Below are positions 19,996 to 27,146 of a stretch of 64,000 nt of DNA, piece after piece. Every line of letters begins with the position of its first letter. Within the stretch, counting starts at the first letter, position 1. The translations under genes and the position numbers were made by a program. The notes below the pieces were generated by a model. The model had not been told where the DNA came from. It was given only the letters and a program-made list of their open reading frames with translations, and searched no databases. This stretch comes from Burkholderia pyrrocinia (GTDB taxonomy: Bacteria; Pseudomonadota; Gammaproteobacteria; Burkholderiales; Burkholderiaceae). The DNA is taken from NCBI RefSeq assembly GCF_003330765.1, contig NZ_CP024902.1, forward strand, positions 3,348,001-3,412,000, given 5' to 3'.

Positions 19996-20042
19996 TCTGT
20001 CCGGCTCCACCTCTTCGAGCCGGCCCGCGCTCCCGAGCGACG

Positions 20043-20600
20043 TTATTCGGCAATCGACCGAATGACCGTCGCCGGATTGCCGCCGACCAGCGTATTCGCG
20101 GGGACGTCCCGGGTGACGACGGCCCCGGCCGCGACAACCGAGTTCTCGCCCACCGTCACGCCGCCGATGATCGTCGCGCCGGCGCCGATCCACACGTTCC
20201 GTTCGATCACGATCGGCTTCGCGACGACGAAGTCGCGCCGCCGGGAAGGTTCGACGGGATGGCCTGACGTGATGAGGCTGACGTTCGGCCCGATCATCGC
20301 GTCGTCGCCGATCTCGAGCCCGCCCAGGTCGTAGAACGTGCAGTTCTGGTTGACGAACACGTTGCGTCCGACCTTCATGCCGGCGCCGCCCGTCGCATGG
20401 AACGGCGGGATCAGCAGGAAGCCGTCATCCACCTGCGCGCCGATCAGTTCGCTGAACAACGCGCGAACTTCAGCGGCATCGTCGAACGTCAGACGGTTGA
20501 GCCTCGCGGTGATCGCCATCGCTCGCTTGACCTCGGCCACCATGGCCGCGGATTCGGGCGTTCTTCGCGGAATGGTCGTGGTGCGATCGTCGTTTGCCAT
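20043..20600 (-). CDS. Hexapeptide-repeat O-acetyltransferase (maltose acetyltransferase/NodL type)
   Basis: 185-residue acetyl-CoA-dependent transferase of the LacA/NodL/Maa group. It has an N-terminal alpha-helical cap, then left-handed beta-helix repeats: VGRNVFVNQNCTF, IGPNVSLITSGHP (the catalytic histidine), VWIGAGATIIGGVTVG and GNPATVIR at the end. It acetylates a sugar or similar hydroxyl; the acceptor is unknown. The start is well supported by GGAGG 10 bases upstream. The frame also stays open upstream through the octanucleotide repeat. Confidence 0.88.
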   Translation of the reverse strand: MANDDRTTTIPRRTPESAAMVAEVKRAMAITARLNRLTFDDAAEVRALFSELIGAQVDDGFLLIPPFHATGGAGMKVGRNVFVNQNCTFYDLGGLEIGDDAMIGPNVSLITSGHPVEPSRRRDFVVAKPIVIERNVWIGAGATIIGGVTVGENSVVAAGAVVTRDVPANTLVGGNPATVIRSIAE

Positions 20601-20710
20601 GCGTGATTTGCCTCCATGCGCGGTCGAACCGGCGGTTGGTGCGTGACGGCAGCGCCGTGTTTGACGATTCCCGCGTTTCGCGACGCGCCGGCGATCGCGG
20701 CCGAATGCTC

Positions 20711-20766
20711 GCGTTGTCGCGTTGTCGCGTTGTCGCGTTGTCGCGTTGTCGCGTTGTCGCGTTGTC
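20711..20766 (-). repeat. Octanucleotide tandem repeat, 7 copies of GCGTTGTC
   Basis: Seven perfect 8-bp copies about 110 bp upstream of the acetyltransferase start, in its 5' untranslated or promoter region. The length is not a multiple of three. Read on the minus strand, the acetyltransferase frame is open from a stop at 20805-20807 through the repeat to the ATG, while ATGs at 20788 and 20808 lie in the other two frames. Copy-number change could therefore switch between starts, or alter promoter spacing. Confidence 0.85.
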
Positions 20767-20839
20767 GCGTGCGCGGGTGCTGCGGCATCGGCGAGGCATT
20801 GTAGTCATGCCGATTTACACCGAGGTTTTCATCAATTTT

Positions 20840-20868
20840 AATAACTAGTCTAAATATAACTAGTTATT
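20840..20868. promoter_or_regulatory. AT-rich inverted repeat, candidate operator
   Basis: Perfect 10-bp inverted repeat AATAACTAGT / ACTAGTTATT with a 9-bp AT-rich centre. It lies between the divergent acetyltransferase and GST genes and stands out from the GC-rich surroundings. It resembles the two-fold operators of MarR, HxlR or TetR regulators. No regulator gene is adjacent. Confidence 0.5.
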
Positions 20869-21045
20869 CATTGACTTTCCTATAACGGCAGGCTTTCTGC
20901 TCGATTCACGCCCGACACACAACACCTTGGACCAGACACGCGCAGCCGGGCGCCCCTTGTCGGCCGCCCCTGTCCGAACCTCCCGCGCTCGGGTACGCTT
21001 GAGCATCCACCGGACCGACATCTGCACCCAAACGCGGAGACTCTG

Positions 21046-21660
21046 ATGAAGCTCTACTACTGGCCGAAGACCCGGGCATTCCGGGCGTTGTGGATGCTCG
21101 AGGAAATCGGCGTGGTGTACGAACTCGTGCCGATCGACCTGCGCTCGCACGAACAGGGCAGCGACGCGTTCGTGCAGGTCAACCCGATGGCCAAGCTGCC
21201 CGCACTCGACGACGGCAGCGCGCCATTCGCCGAATCGGGCGCCGTACTGCTCTATCTCGCCGACCGTTGCCCGGGCGCCGGGCTTGGCGTCGCGCCCGAC
21301 GATCCGCTGCGCGGCCGTTTCCTCCAATGGCTGTTCTTCACGCCGACCTGCCTCGAACCGGCAATGGCCGAGAAATTCACGGGCGCGTCGGGCAATCCGG
21401 TCGCGTTCGGCTGGGGCAACATCACGCGCGTGCAGCGCGCGCTCGCGCAAACGCTCGCCCATAACCCCTGGCTCGTCGGCGACCGCTTCACCGCGGCCGA
21501 CCTGCTGCTCGCCAGCACGCTGAAGATCGCGTTCGACGCGCACCTGCTGCCGCACGAAGGCGTGCTCGGCGACTACGTCGCGCGAGCCGAGGACCGCGAC
21601 GCGTTCCGCCGCGCGGTCGCGATCGAACAGCGCGAAGCCGCGCGTCTGCTGCACGCGTGA
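21046..21660 (+). CDS. Glutathione S-transferase family protein
   Basis: 204-residue cytosolic GST. The thioredoxin-like N-terminal domain shows KLYYWP, the cis-proline region MAKLPALDD and the glutathione-gamma-Glu loop ESGAVLLYLAD. The all-helical C-terminal half contains LVGDRFTAADLLLAS, the conserved N-capping box. GCGGAGACTCTG precedes the ATG. Substrate unknown. Confidence 0.88.
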   Translation: MKLYYWPKTRAFRALWMLEEIGVVYELVPIDLRSHEQGSDAFVQVNPMAKLPALDDGSAPFAESGAVLLYLADRCPGAGLGVAPDDPLRGRFLQWLFFTPTCLEPAMAEKFTGASGNPVAFGWGNITRVQRALAQTLAHNPWLVGDRFTAADLLLASTLKIAFDAHLLPHEGVLGDYVARAEDRDAFRRAVAIEQREAARLLHA

Positions 21661-21710
21661 TGCGTGAGCGGCGCCGCCGGCCGAAGGCGCACGCCGCGCG
21701 GCGAGCTCAT

Positions 21711-22673
21711 CTATGCGGCCGGGCCCGGCGCCGCGGCGCCGGCTTCGACCACCACGCCCGGCGAGCCGCGCTCGTCGGTGTCGGCGTCGACCGGCACGAC
21801 CTCGTGAAAATGCGTGTAGTCGATGTGCGTGATGCCGTCCTCCTCGTGCATCAGGTCGACATAGCGGTGACGCCAGCGGATCTCCCCATGCGCCCATGAG
21901 TGACGCGCCTGCATGACCTGCGCGGTCGTCTCGTCCGAGCCCTCGATCGTGATCAGCAACGACGCGTCGCGCGCGGCCAGCGATTCGGCCGTCTCGCCGA
22001 ACAGCGGGCTCGATTCGTCGATCACGTGCATCAGGTTCCAGCCGAGCAGGAAGATCGGATGTTCGCTGCGCACCAGCGGCAGGTCGTGGATCTTGCGCAG
22101 CGTGTAGCCCTCGTGCGTGCCTTCGATGCGCATCATCCGCAATTTCGCCTGCGCCTCGGCAATCACGTTCTGGCGTGCATTCGCAGCGCGCACCATCAGC
22201 GTCATCCGGCCGTTCAGCGGCCGCACGATCGCATGGCGCGCGAACAGGATCTTCGCCTGCGGCCGGGAAAACCGTGCGAACACGAGCCCCGTGGCCAGCG
22301 CGATGCTCGACATCCCGACGAAGATCTCGAACGTCGCGACCAGGTGCGCATACATGGTCTGCGGATGCATGTCACCGTAGCCGACGGTCGCGAGTGTCTC
22401 CACGCTGAAGAAGAACGCGCCGCCGAACCCGGCCGGCGACTGGTTCGCGATCGGCGCCTGGCCGAGGAGGTAAAGCGTCGCGAAGCCGCCGTTGAGCAGC
22501 AGGAACAGCACCGCGAGCGACAGGAAGAACACAGGCCAGCTCACCGTCAGCGCGCGGTGATAGAAGTCGCGCCAGCCGAGCGGCGGCATCCCGTAGGCGA
22601 TCACCGGGCGGGTGCCCGACCAGATCTTGCGGCCACGGCCGCGGGAGGATGGGGAGGGCGAATCGACGTTCAT
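21711..22673 (-). CDS. Inward-rectifier potassium channel, KirBac1.1 relative
   Basis: Tetrameric inner-membrane K+ channel, 320 residues. The first transmembrane helix is WPVFFLSLAVLFLLL, then the selectivity filter TVGYGD and the second helix (FVGMSSIALATGLVFARF). The C-terminal cytoplasmic immunoglobulin-like domain includes HAIVRPLNGRMTLMVR and EGSDETTAQVMQARHSW, very close to KirBac1.1 of B. pseudomallei. The start at 22673 (MNVDSP) matches that protein; an ATG 39 bases upstream is disfavoured. Confidence 0.95.
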   Translation of the reverse strand: MNVDSPSPSSRGRGRKIWSGTRPVIAYGMPPLGWRDFYHRALTVSWPVFFLSLAVLFLLLNGGFATLYLLGQAPIANQSPAGFGGAFFFSVETLATVGYGDMHPQTMYAHLVATFEIFVGMSSIALATGLVFARFSRPQAKILFARHAIVRPLNGRMTLMVRAANARQNVIAEAQAKLRMMRIEGTHEGYTLRKIHDLPLVRSEHPIFLLGWNLMHVIDESSPLFGETAESLAARDASLLITIEGSDETTAQVMQARHSWAHGEIRWRHRYVDLMHEEDGITHIDYTHFHEVVPVDADTDERGSPGVVVEAGAAAPGPAA

Positions 22674-22792
22674 CGCGCGGGGCCTGTTGCAGGGAGGCGA
22701 TGAGCGTAGCACGCGCGGCGGCGGCCGGGAATGCGTGCCGATTCGGAACGGAAATCCGCCTCGCCGCCGGATGCGCGCAGCCGCGCGGCGTC

Positions 22793-22820
22793 AAAAAAAA
22801 CCGGCCGCGTGGGCGGCCGG
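22793..22820 (-). terminator. Terminator of the sulfate-binding protein gene
   Basis: Perfect 8-bp stem CCGGCCGC/GCGGCCGG, 4-base loop, followed on the minus strand by eight T. It lies 41 bases past the stop codon. Confidence 0.92.
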
Positions 22821-22860
22821 CTGCATCGTCATGTGCGAACACGCGCGCTGCGCGCCGCGG

Positions 22861-23880
22861 TCACTTCCGGTCGACGATCACCTGGTCGAACGTGCCGCCG
22901 TCGGCGAAATGGGTCTTCTGCGCGTTCGCCCAGCTGCCGAAGACCTGCTCGACGCTGAACGTCTTCAGCGGCTTGAACTCGGCTGCATGCTTCTTCAGCA
23001 CGTTCGCGTCGCGCGGGCGCAGATGGTGCTGCGCAATGATCTCCTGCGCTTCCGGCGTGTACAGGTAGTCGAGATACGCCTGCGCGACCTTGCGCGTGCC
23101 TTTCTTGTCGACGACCTTGTCGACGACGGCGACGGGCGGCTCCGCGAGGATGCTCGCCGACGGATACACGGCGTCGAACTGCGCGCCCGACGCGCCCGTG
23201 TCCATCAGCGCGACTTCGTTCTCGAACGTGACCAGCACGTCGCCGATGCCGCGCTGCGTGAAGGTCGTCGTGGCGCCGCGGCCGCCCGAGTCGAGCACCG
23301 GCACGTTGCGGAAGATCGCCTTCTCGAAGTCGAGCGCCTGCTGGTCGGTTGCGCCCTTCTGCTTCTGGAAGCCCCAGGCGGCGAGATACGCGTAGCGGCC
23401 GTTGCCCGACGTCTTCGGGTTCGCGATGATCACCTGGACGCCCGGCTTCGCGAGATCGCCCCAGTCCTTGATCGCCTTCGGGTTGCCCTTGCGCACGAGG
23501 AACACCATCGTCGTCGAATACGGCGAGCTGTTGTCCGGGAAGCGCGCACGCCAGTCCTTCGGCAGCAGCTGGCCGCGCTCGGCGAGCAGGTCGATGTCGT
23601 TCGGCTGGTTCATCGTCACGACGTCGGCCTGCAGTCCCTGCAGCACCGACAACGCCTGCGCGCTCGACGCGCCGTGCGACTGCTTGATCGCGACCGTCTC
23701 GCCGGCCTTCTGCTTGTAGGCGGCAGCGAAGCGCGTGTTGATGTCCTTGTACAGCTCGCGCGTCACGTCGTACGACACGTTCAGGATCGACGTGTCCGCG
23801 TGGGCAGCCGTCGCCGCCACGACCAGCGCCGCCGCCGCGCCCGTGTGCAGCCAGCGGCCGATCCCCTTCATGCTTGCCAT
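22861..23880 (-). CDS. sbp: Periplasmic sulfate-binding protein of an ABC importer
   Basis: 339-residue solute-binding protein: signal peptide with cleavage after AAHA, then DTSILNVSYDVTRELY, QSHGASSAQALSVLQGL and NPKTSGNGRYAYLAAWG, all typical of Sbp/CysP sulfate or thiosulfate binders. Membrane and ATPase partners are not next to it: the gene is monocistronic with its own terminator. An alternative in-frame ATG lies 9 bases downstream. Control by CysB is expected from family knowledge, but no site was identified. Confidence 0.93.
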   Translation of the reverse strand: MASMKGIGRWLHTGAAAALVVAATAAHADTSILNVSYDVTRELYKDINTRFAAAYKQKAGETVAIKQSHGASSAQALSVLQGLQADVVTMNQPNDIDLLAERGQLLPKDWRARFPDNSSPYSTTMVFLVRKGNPKAIKDWGDLAKPGVQVIIANPKTSGNGRYAYLAAWGFQKQKGATDQQALDFEKAIFRNVPVLDSGGRGATTTFTQRGIGDVLVTFENEVALMDTGASGAQFDAVYPSASILAEPPVAVVDKVVDKKGTRKVAQAYLDYLYTPEAQEIIAQHHLRPRDANVLKKHAAEFKPLKTFSVEQVFGSWANAQKTHFADGGTFDQVIVDRK

Positions 23881-24097
23881 CGTGATATGCCCCGTTTCCC
23901 GTGGTGGTGAATGTGCGTGACGGCACGCGTACGCGCTGTCATCGAAACGTAAGCGGGCATTCTAGCGGCCGTGCGCGGCGCGCCTTCCAATCAGTCGTGG
24001 AAAGCAAATCTCGAATCCTGCTAAACGGCGGCCGACGCTCGCGCGCGCGTCCGATCAGATGTTAAGATCGCCGCTCAGCCCACTTCACGATTCATCC

Positions 24098-24193
24098 ATG
24101 TCCGCTGCCCTGCGCTCGTCCTCGATCCTCGCCGCCATCGCGGCAGGTGCGCGCGCGGCCGGGCTGAAACTGAAAAAACGACTCCTCGACTGA
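24098..24193 (+). CDS. Possible 31-residue leader or small peptide
   Basis: ATG-to-TGA frame encoding a short peptide: serine/alanine-rich first half, basic LKLKKRLLD end. The stop codon lies inside the 5' arm of the hairpin at 24190-24215, as in attenuator leaders. No good ribosome-binding site is seen, so translation is uncertain. It sits 139 bases upstream of the DapA-family gene. Confidence 0.3.
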   Translation: MSAALRSSSILAAIAAGARAAGLKLKKRLLD

Positions 24194-24215
24194 CGGGGAC
24201 GTCGCGTCCCGTCAG
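24190..24215 (+). promoter_or_regulatory. Strong hairpin upstream of the DapA-family gene
   Basis: CTGACGGG pairs with CCCGTCAG (8 bp, perfect), with further ACG/CGT pairs inside the loop. A second GC-rich stretch and a pyrimidine-rich run (TTTCTTTCTCC) follow around 24245. It may be an attenuator or simply a leader structure. Confidence 0.4.
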
Positions 24216-24332
24216 GCGAATGCCGGACGGGATGCCCGCAGGTCGTTTCTTTCTCCTCGCTCGCACGCCTCGTTCCGGCACACCGCCGGCGGAACGGTTC
24301 CTTCCCACTCCGTTTCCACCATGAGGCTTTGC

Positions 24333-25226
24333 ATGCACACACGTTTCGAAGGTATCTGGCTGCCGATCATCACGCCGTTCCACCACGGCGAAGTCGACCA
24401 TGCGGCGCTCGCGCGGCTCGCGCGCCACTATGCGGCCGCGGGCATCGCGGGCTTCGTCGCGGGCGCGACGACCGGTGAAGGCGTACTGCTCGACGCGCGC
24501 GAACAGGACGCCGTGTTCGCGACGCTGCGCGACGCCGCGCCCGGGCTGCCGATCGTCGTCGGGCTGACCGCGAGCGCGACGCATTTCGCGGCCGCCCGCG
24601 CACGCGAACTCGCGACGCTGCGGCCCGACGGGCTGCTCGTCACGCCGCCCGTCTACGTGCGGCCGACACAGGACGGCATCCGCCGCCATGTCGAGGCGAT
24701 CGTCGATGCGGCCGACCTGCCGGTGCTCGTCTACAACATCCCGTACCGCACCGGCGTGAACGTCGAACTCGACACGCTGCAGGCGCTCGCGCGCGACCCG
24801 CGCGTCGCGGGCATCAAGGAATGCGGCGGCACGCTCGACCGGATGAGCCGGCTCGTGCACGACACGCCGCTCGCGATCTTCTCCGGCGACGACAACCAGA
24901 ACTTCGCGGCGCTGTGCGCCGGTGCGCACGGCGCGATCGCGAGCAGCGCGCACGTGCTGCCCGAATGGCATGTGCGTATCCATGCGCTGCTGCGCGACGG
25001 GCGGCTCGCCGATGCGCGGCGCCTGTCGGTCGCACTGCAGCCGCTCGTCGCGGCGCTGTTCGCGGAACCGAACCCGGCACCGGTGAAGGCCTTGCTGGCC
25101 GCGCAAGGGTGGTGCGAGGACGGGTTGCGGTTGCCGTTCGTGCCGGCGAGCGACGGGTTGCGGGAGAGGTTGGGCAGGCTCTGCGCGGCGCTCGAGGAAA
25201 TCGAACCGCACGCTGCTGCTGCATGA
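24333..25226 (+). CDS. Dihydrodipicolinate synthase/N-acetylneuraminate lyase family protein
   Basis: Class I aldolase (TIM barrel) of the DapA family, 297 residues. The key positions are present: GATTGEG, LLVTPPVYVRPTQDG, the tyrosine in VYNIPYRTG and the Schiff-base lysine in GIKECGG. True DapA, NanA and sugar-acid dehydratases look alike at this level, so the substrate is undecided. The start at 24333 has GAGG 6 bases upstream; another ATG at 24321 lies before it. Confidence 0.85.
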   Translation: MHTRFEGIWLPIITPFHHGEVDHAALARLARHYAAAGIAGFVAGATTGEGVLLDAREQDAVFATLRDAAPGLPIVVGLTASATHFAAARARELATLRPDGLLVTPPVYVRPTQDGIRRHVEAIVDAADLPVLVYNIPYRTGVNVELDTLQALARDPRVAGIKECGGTLDRMSRLVHDTPLAIFSGDDNQNFAALCAGAHGAIASSAHVLPEWHVRIHALLRDGRLADARRLSVALQPLVAALFAEPNPAPVKALLAAQGWCEDGLRLPFVPASDGLRERLGRLCAALEEIEPHAAAA

Positions 25227-25283
25227 ACGGCCCGTCATGCATTGGGGGCCGGCGACCGCCGGCTTCCCGCCTGGCAGATTGTT

Positions 25284-25664
25284 TCAGACTGTCAGAACTA
25301 GAGACATGCCGTACCGGGCAAGATGCCCATCGGCAGTGACGAGCTGCAGGGGTTCATGCTGGGCCTGCGCAACGAGCAGCCGATCGAATGGGTCGCGATG
25401 ATGGCTCGGCAAGTTGCGCACGGCTGCCCCGTGTACGGCCCGGACCGGCAGTTCGCGGAACCCGCTCGCCCGAAGCGCGCGGACCAGCCGATCCACATCG
25501 ACATCGAGCTTCCCCAAGCCGGCCTTGATGGCGGCTTCCCAGATACTCGCGCTGCTGACGAACCGCTCGTCGGCATCCGAGATCAGTCTGCGCGCTCGGG
25601 CGCTGAGCTTCGGGTCGTTGGTTACGCTCCACAAGAAGATGTGCGTATCGAGCAACAACCGCAT
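25284..25664 (-). CDS. VapC-type PIN-domain toxin
   Basis: 126-residue PIN-domain ribonuclease. It starts MRLLLDTHIFLW, with the first catalytic aspartate in LLDTH. Further acidic residues are in SSASIWEAAIK, HRDPFDRLLVAQA and VTADGHL, the order expected for VapC of the DTHxFLW subgroup. Its ATG shares a base with the stop of the upstream antitoxin gene (TGATG), so the pair is translated together. Confidence 0.9.
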   Translation of the reverse strand: MRLLLDTHIFLWSVTNDPKLSARARRLISDADERFVSSASIWEAAIKAGLGKLDVDVDRLVRALRASGFRELPVRAVHGAAVRNLPSHHRDPFDRLLVAQAQHEPLQLVTADGHLARYGMSLVLTV

Positions 25665-25891
25665 CAGCGCCCTTCGAAAGCAGCCAGCAAGTCGTCGGGC
25701 AGCGGTGCGTCGAAGTCGTCCGCAATCCGGACCTGACCTTGCAGGACGCCGAACCGAACGGGCCGTTTGACGGATATGGAGCGATCCCCGGATGCTGCCG
25801 GGTTCGGGATCGCGACTTCCTCGCCGGAAATCGAAACGTCGACTTGTTGCGATGGATGGGCCGTGGTGCCGGGGATGTTTGCGCGTTGCAT
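25664..25891 (-). CDS. Antitoxin partner of the VapC toxin
   Basis: 75-residue protein whose C-terminus (QVRIADDFDAPLPDDLLAAF) is the toxin-binding motif common in Phd/VapB-type antitoxins paired with PIN toxins. The N-terminal half should make the DNA-binding and dimer part. ATG at 25891 is supported by GGAGG 5 bases upstream; a TTG at 25927 is in frame but less likely. Confidence 0.85.
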   Translation of the reverse strand: MQRANIPGTTAHPSQQVDVSISGEEVAIPNPAASGDRSISVKRPVRFGVLQGQVRIADDFDAPLPDDLLAAFEGR

Positions 25892-25987
25892 GATGACCTC
25901 CGCTTTGAATGCCACCACTGTAGTCAAGTCCGCCCGGATGATCCATTCAGCCGAACGGGGGATGCCAAGCCGGATCTCGGCGGCGCA

Positions 25988-27049
25988 TCACGCCGCGAGC
26001 GCCGTCCCCACCCCGCCCGTCGCCTCCCGCACCGCCTGCGTCACGATCCGCGCGAGCCGGTCGACCGTCGGCGTTGCCGACGACGTGCGCCGCAGCAGGA
26101 TCAGCGGCAGGCCCGGCAGTTCCGGCAGCCCGAACGACGCCGCGTCGAGCACGCGCACCGACGCAGGCAGCCCGTAGTGCGAGCGCACCGTCAGCCCGAG
26201 TCCGGCCGCCGCGGCCGCCCATAGCCCGGCGAGGCTCGGCGTCGTGAACGCGACGCGCCACGGCACGCCCGCGCGGTCGAGTGCGCCGGTCGCCGCGCCG
26301 AAGAACCGGCACGGCCGGTCGAACACGACGAGCGGCAGCGGCTCGCCCGGCGCACGCACGGCACGTCCGCCCGTGTCGCACGCACCGCCTTCGGCGCCCT
26401 CCTCGCCGCCACCGTCCGGCATACCGAAACCGCCCGCGCCCACCGCGCCGATCCATTGCATCGGCACCTGCGCGATCGCCTCGCTGTCGATCCCCGCCCG
26501 CGACACGAGCGCCGCCGATGCCGGGTCGCCCCACACGAGCGCGAGATCGAGCTGGTTCGCGTCGAGCCGGTCGAGCAGGTCGGCATTGCGCGCCACGCGC
26601 GCCTCGATCCTCACCTGCGGATGCGCGCGCGCGAATCGCCCGAGCACGTCGGGCAGGATCGCCTCACCGAAATCCTCCTGCAGCCCGACCCGCACCCAGC
26701 CGTCGAGATTCACGCCGCGCACGGCCGCGGCCGCTTCGTCGTTCAGCTCGATGATCCGCCGCGCATAGCGCAGCATCGCGTCGCCGGCATCGGTCAGCGC
26801 GAGCCCGCGCCCCGCTTTCACGAACAGCGGCGTGCCGGCCTGCTCCTCGAGCTTGCGGATCTGCGCGCTCACCGCCGACGACGAGCGCGCGACGCGGTCG
26901 GCCGCCTTCGCAAAACTGCCGAGATCCACGCCTGCGACAAGGCTGCGCAGCGCCGCCACGTCGAAGTTGGGCCGGGCCAGCGCGGCATCGGCCACCGCGA
27001 GCAACTCGCCGCCGCCGCGCGGAATGTCTTGTCCGGTCATGTCAATCAT
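25988..27049 (-). CDS. LysR-family transcriptional regulator
   Basis: 353 residues. The helix-turn-helix is at about 33-75 (GSFAKAADRVARSSSAVSAQIRKLE in two parts: FAKAADRVARSSSAVSAQ then IRKLEEQ). A LysR effector domain follows, with an unusual glycine- and acid-rich insert (around MPDGGGEEGAEGGACDTGG) in its middle. Divergent from the MFS gene with 97 bases between starts, the usual layout for a regulator and its target. A second ATG lies 9 bases into the gene. Confidence 0.88.
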   Translation of the reverse strand: MIDMTGQDIPRGGGELLAVADAALARPNFDVAALRSLVAGVDLGSFAKAADRVARSSSAVSAQIRKLEEQAGTPLFVKAGRGLALTDAGDAMLRYARRIIELNDEAAAAVRGVNLDGWVRVGLQEDFGEAILPDVLGRFARAHPQVRIEARVARNADLLDRLDANQLDLALVWGDPASAALVSRAGIDSEAIAQVPMQWIGAVGAGGFGMPDGGGEEGAEGGACDTGGRAVRAPGEPLPLVVFDRPCRFFGAATGALDRAGVPWRVAFTTPSLAGLWAAAAAGLGLTVRSHYGLPASVRVLDAASFGLPELPGLPLILLRRTSSATPTVDRLARIVTQAVREATGGVGTALAA

Positions 27050-27065
27050 CCCGTTTTATCGAACG

Positions 27066-27099
27066 ATTCATCAAAAACTTTCCGATTTTCAGGATGAAT
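27066..27099. promoter_or_regulatory. Inverted repeat between LysR and MFS genes
   Basis: ATTCATC and GATGAAT arms separated by 20 bases in the short divergent region. Possible LysR binding site; the spacing is longer than the classic T-N11-A box. Confidence 0.35.
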
Positions 27100-27146
27100 G
27101 TAGGCCGCCAGACTGTGGATGTCAATTTCCAACCGGGCCTGCCGTC

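Larger units (their letters stand above)
20601..21045. other. Divergent promoter region between the acetyltransferase and GST genes
   Basis: 445 bases without a convincing gene. It holds the 8-bp tandem repeat (20711-20766), then an unusually AT-rich island at about 20805-20885 with a palindromic operator-like element. It probably contains promoters for both flanking genes; on the plus strand TTGACT at 20871 is a possible -35. Confidence 0.5.
23881..24332. other. Divergent region between sbp and the DapA-family gene
   Basis: 452 bases. The left part should hold the sbp promoter. Around 24060 the sequence TTAAGAT could be a -10 for rightward transcription. A 31-codon reading frame and a strong hairpin follow before the DapA-like gene. 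Confidence 0.45.

Noticed and set aside
20470..20808. Separate protein-coding gene through the octanucleotide repeat
   Set aside because: The frames starting at 20788 and 20808 overlap the well-supported acetyltransferase in other phases and encode Arg/Asn/Thr repeats only.
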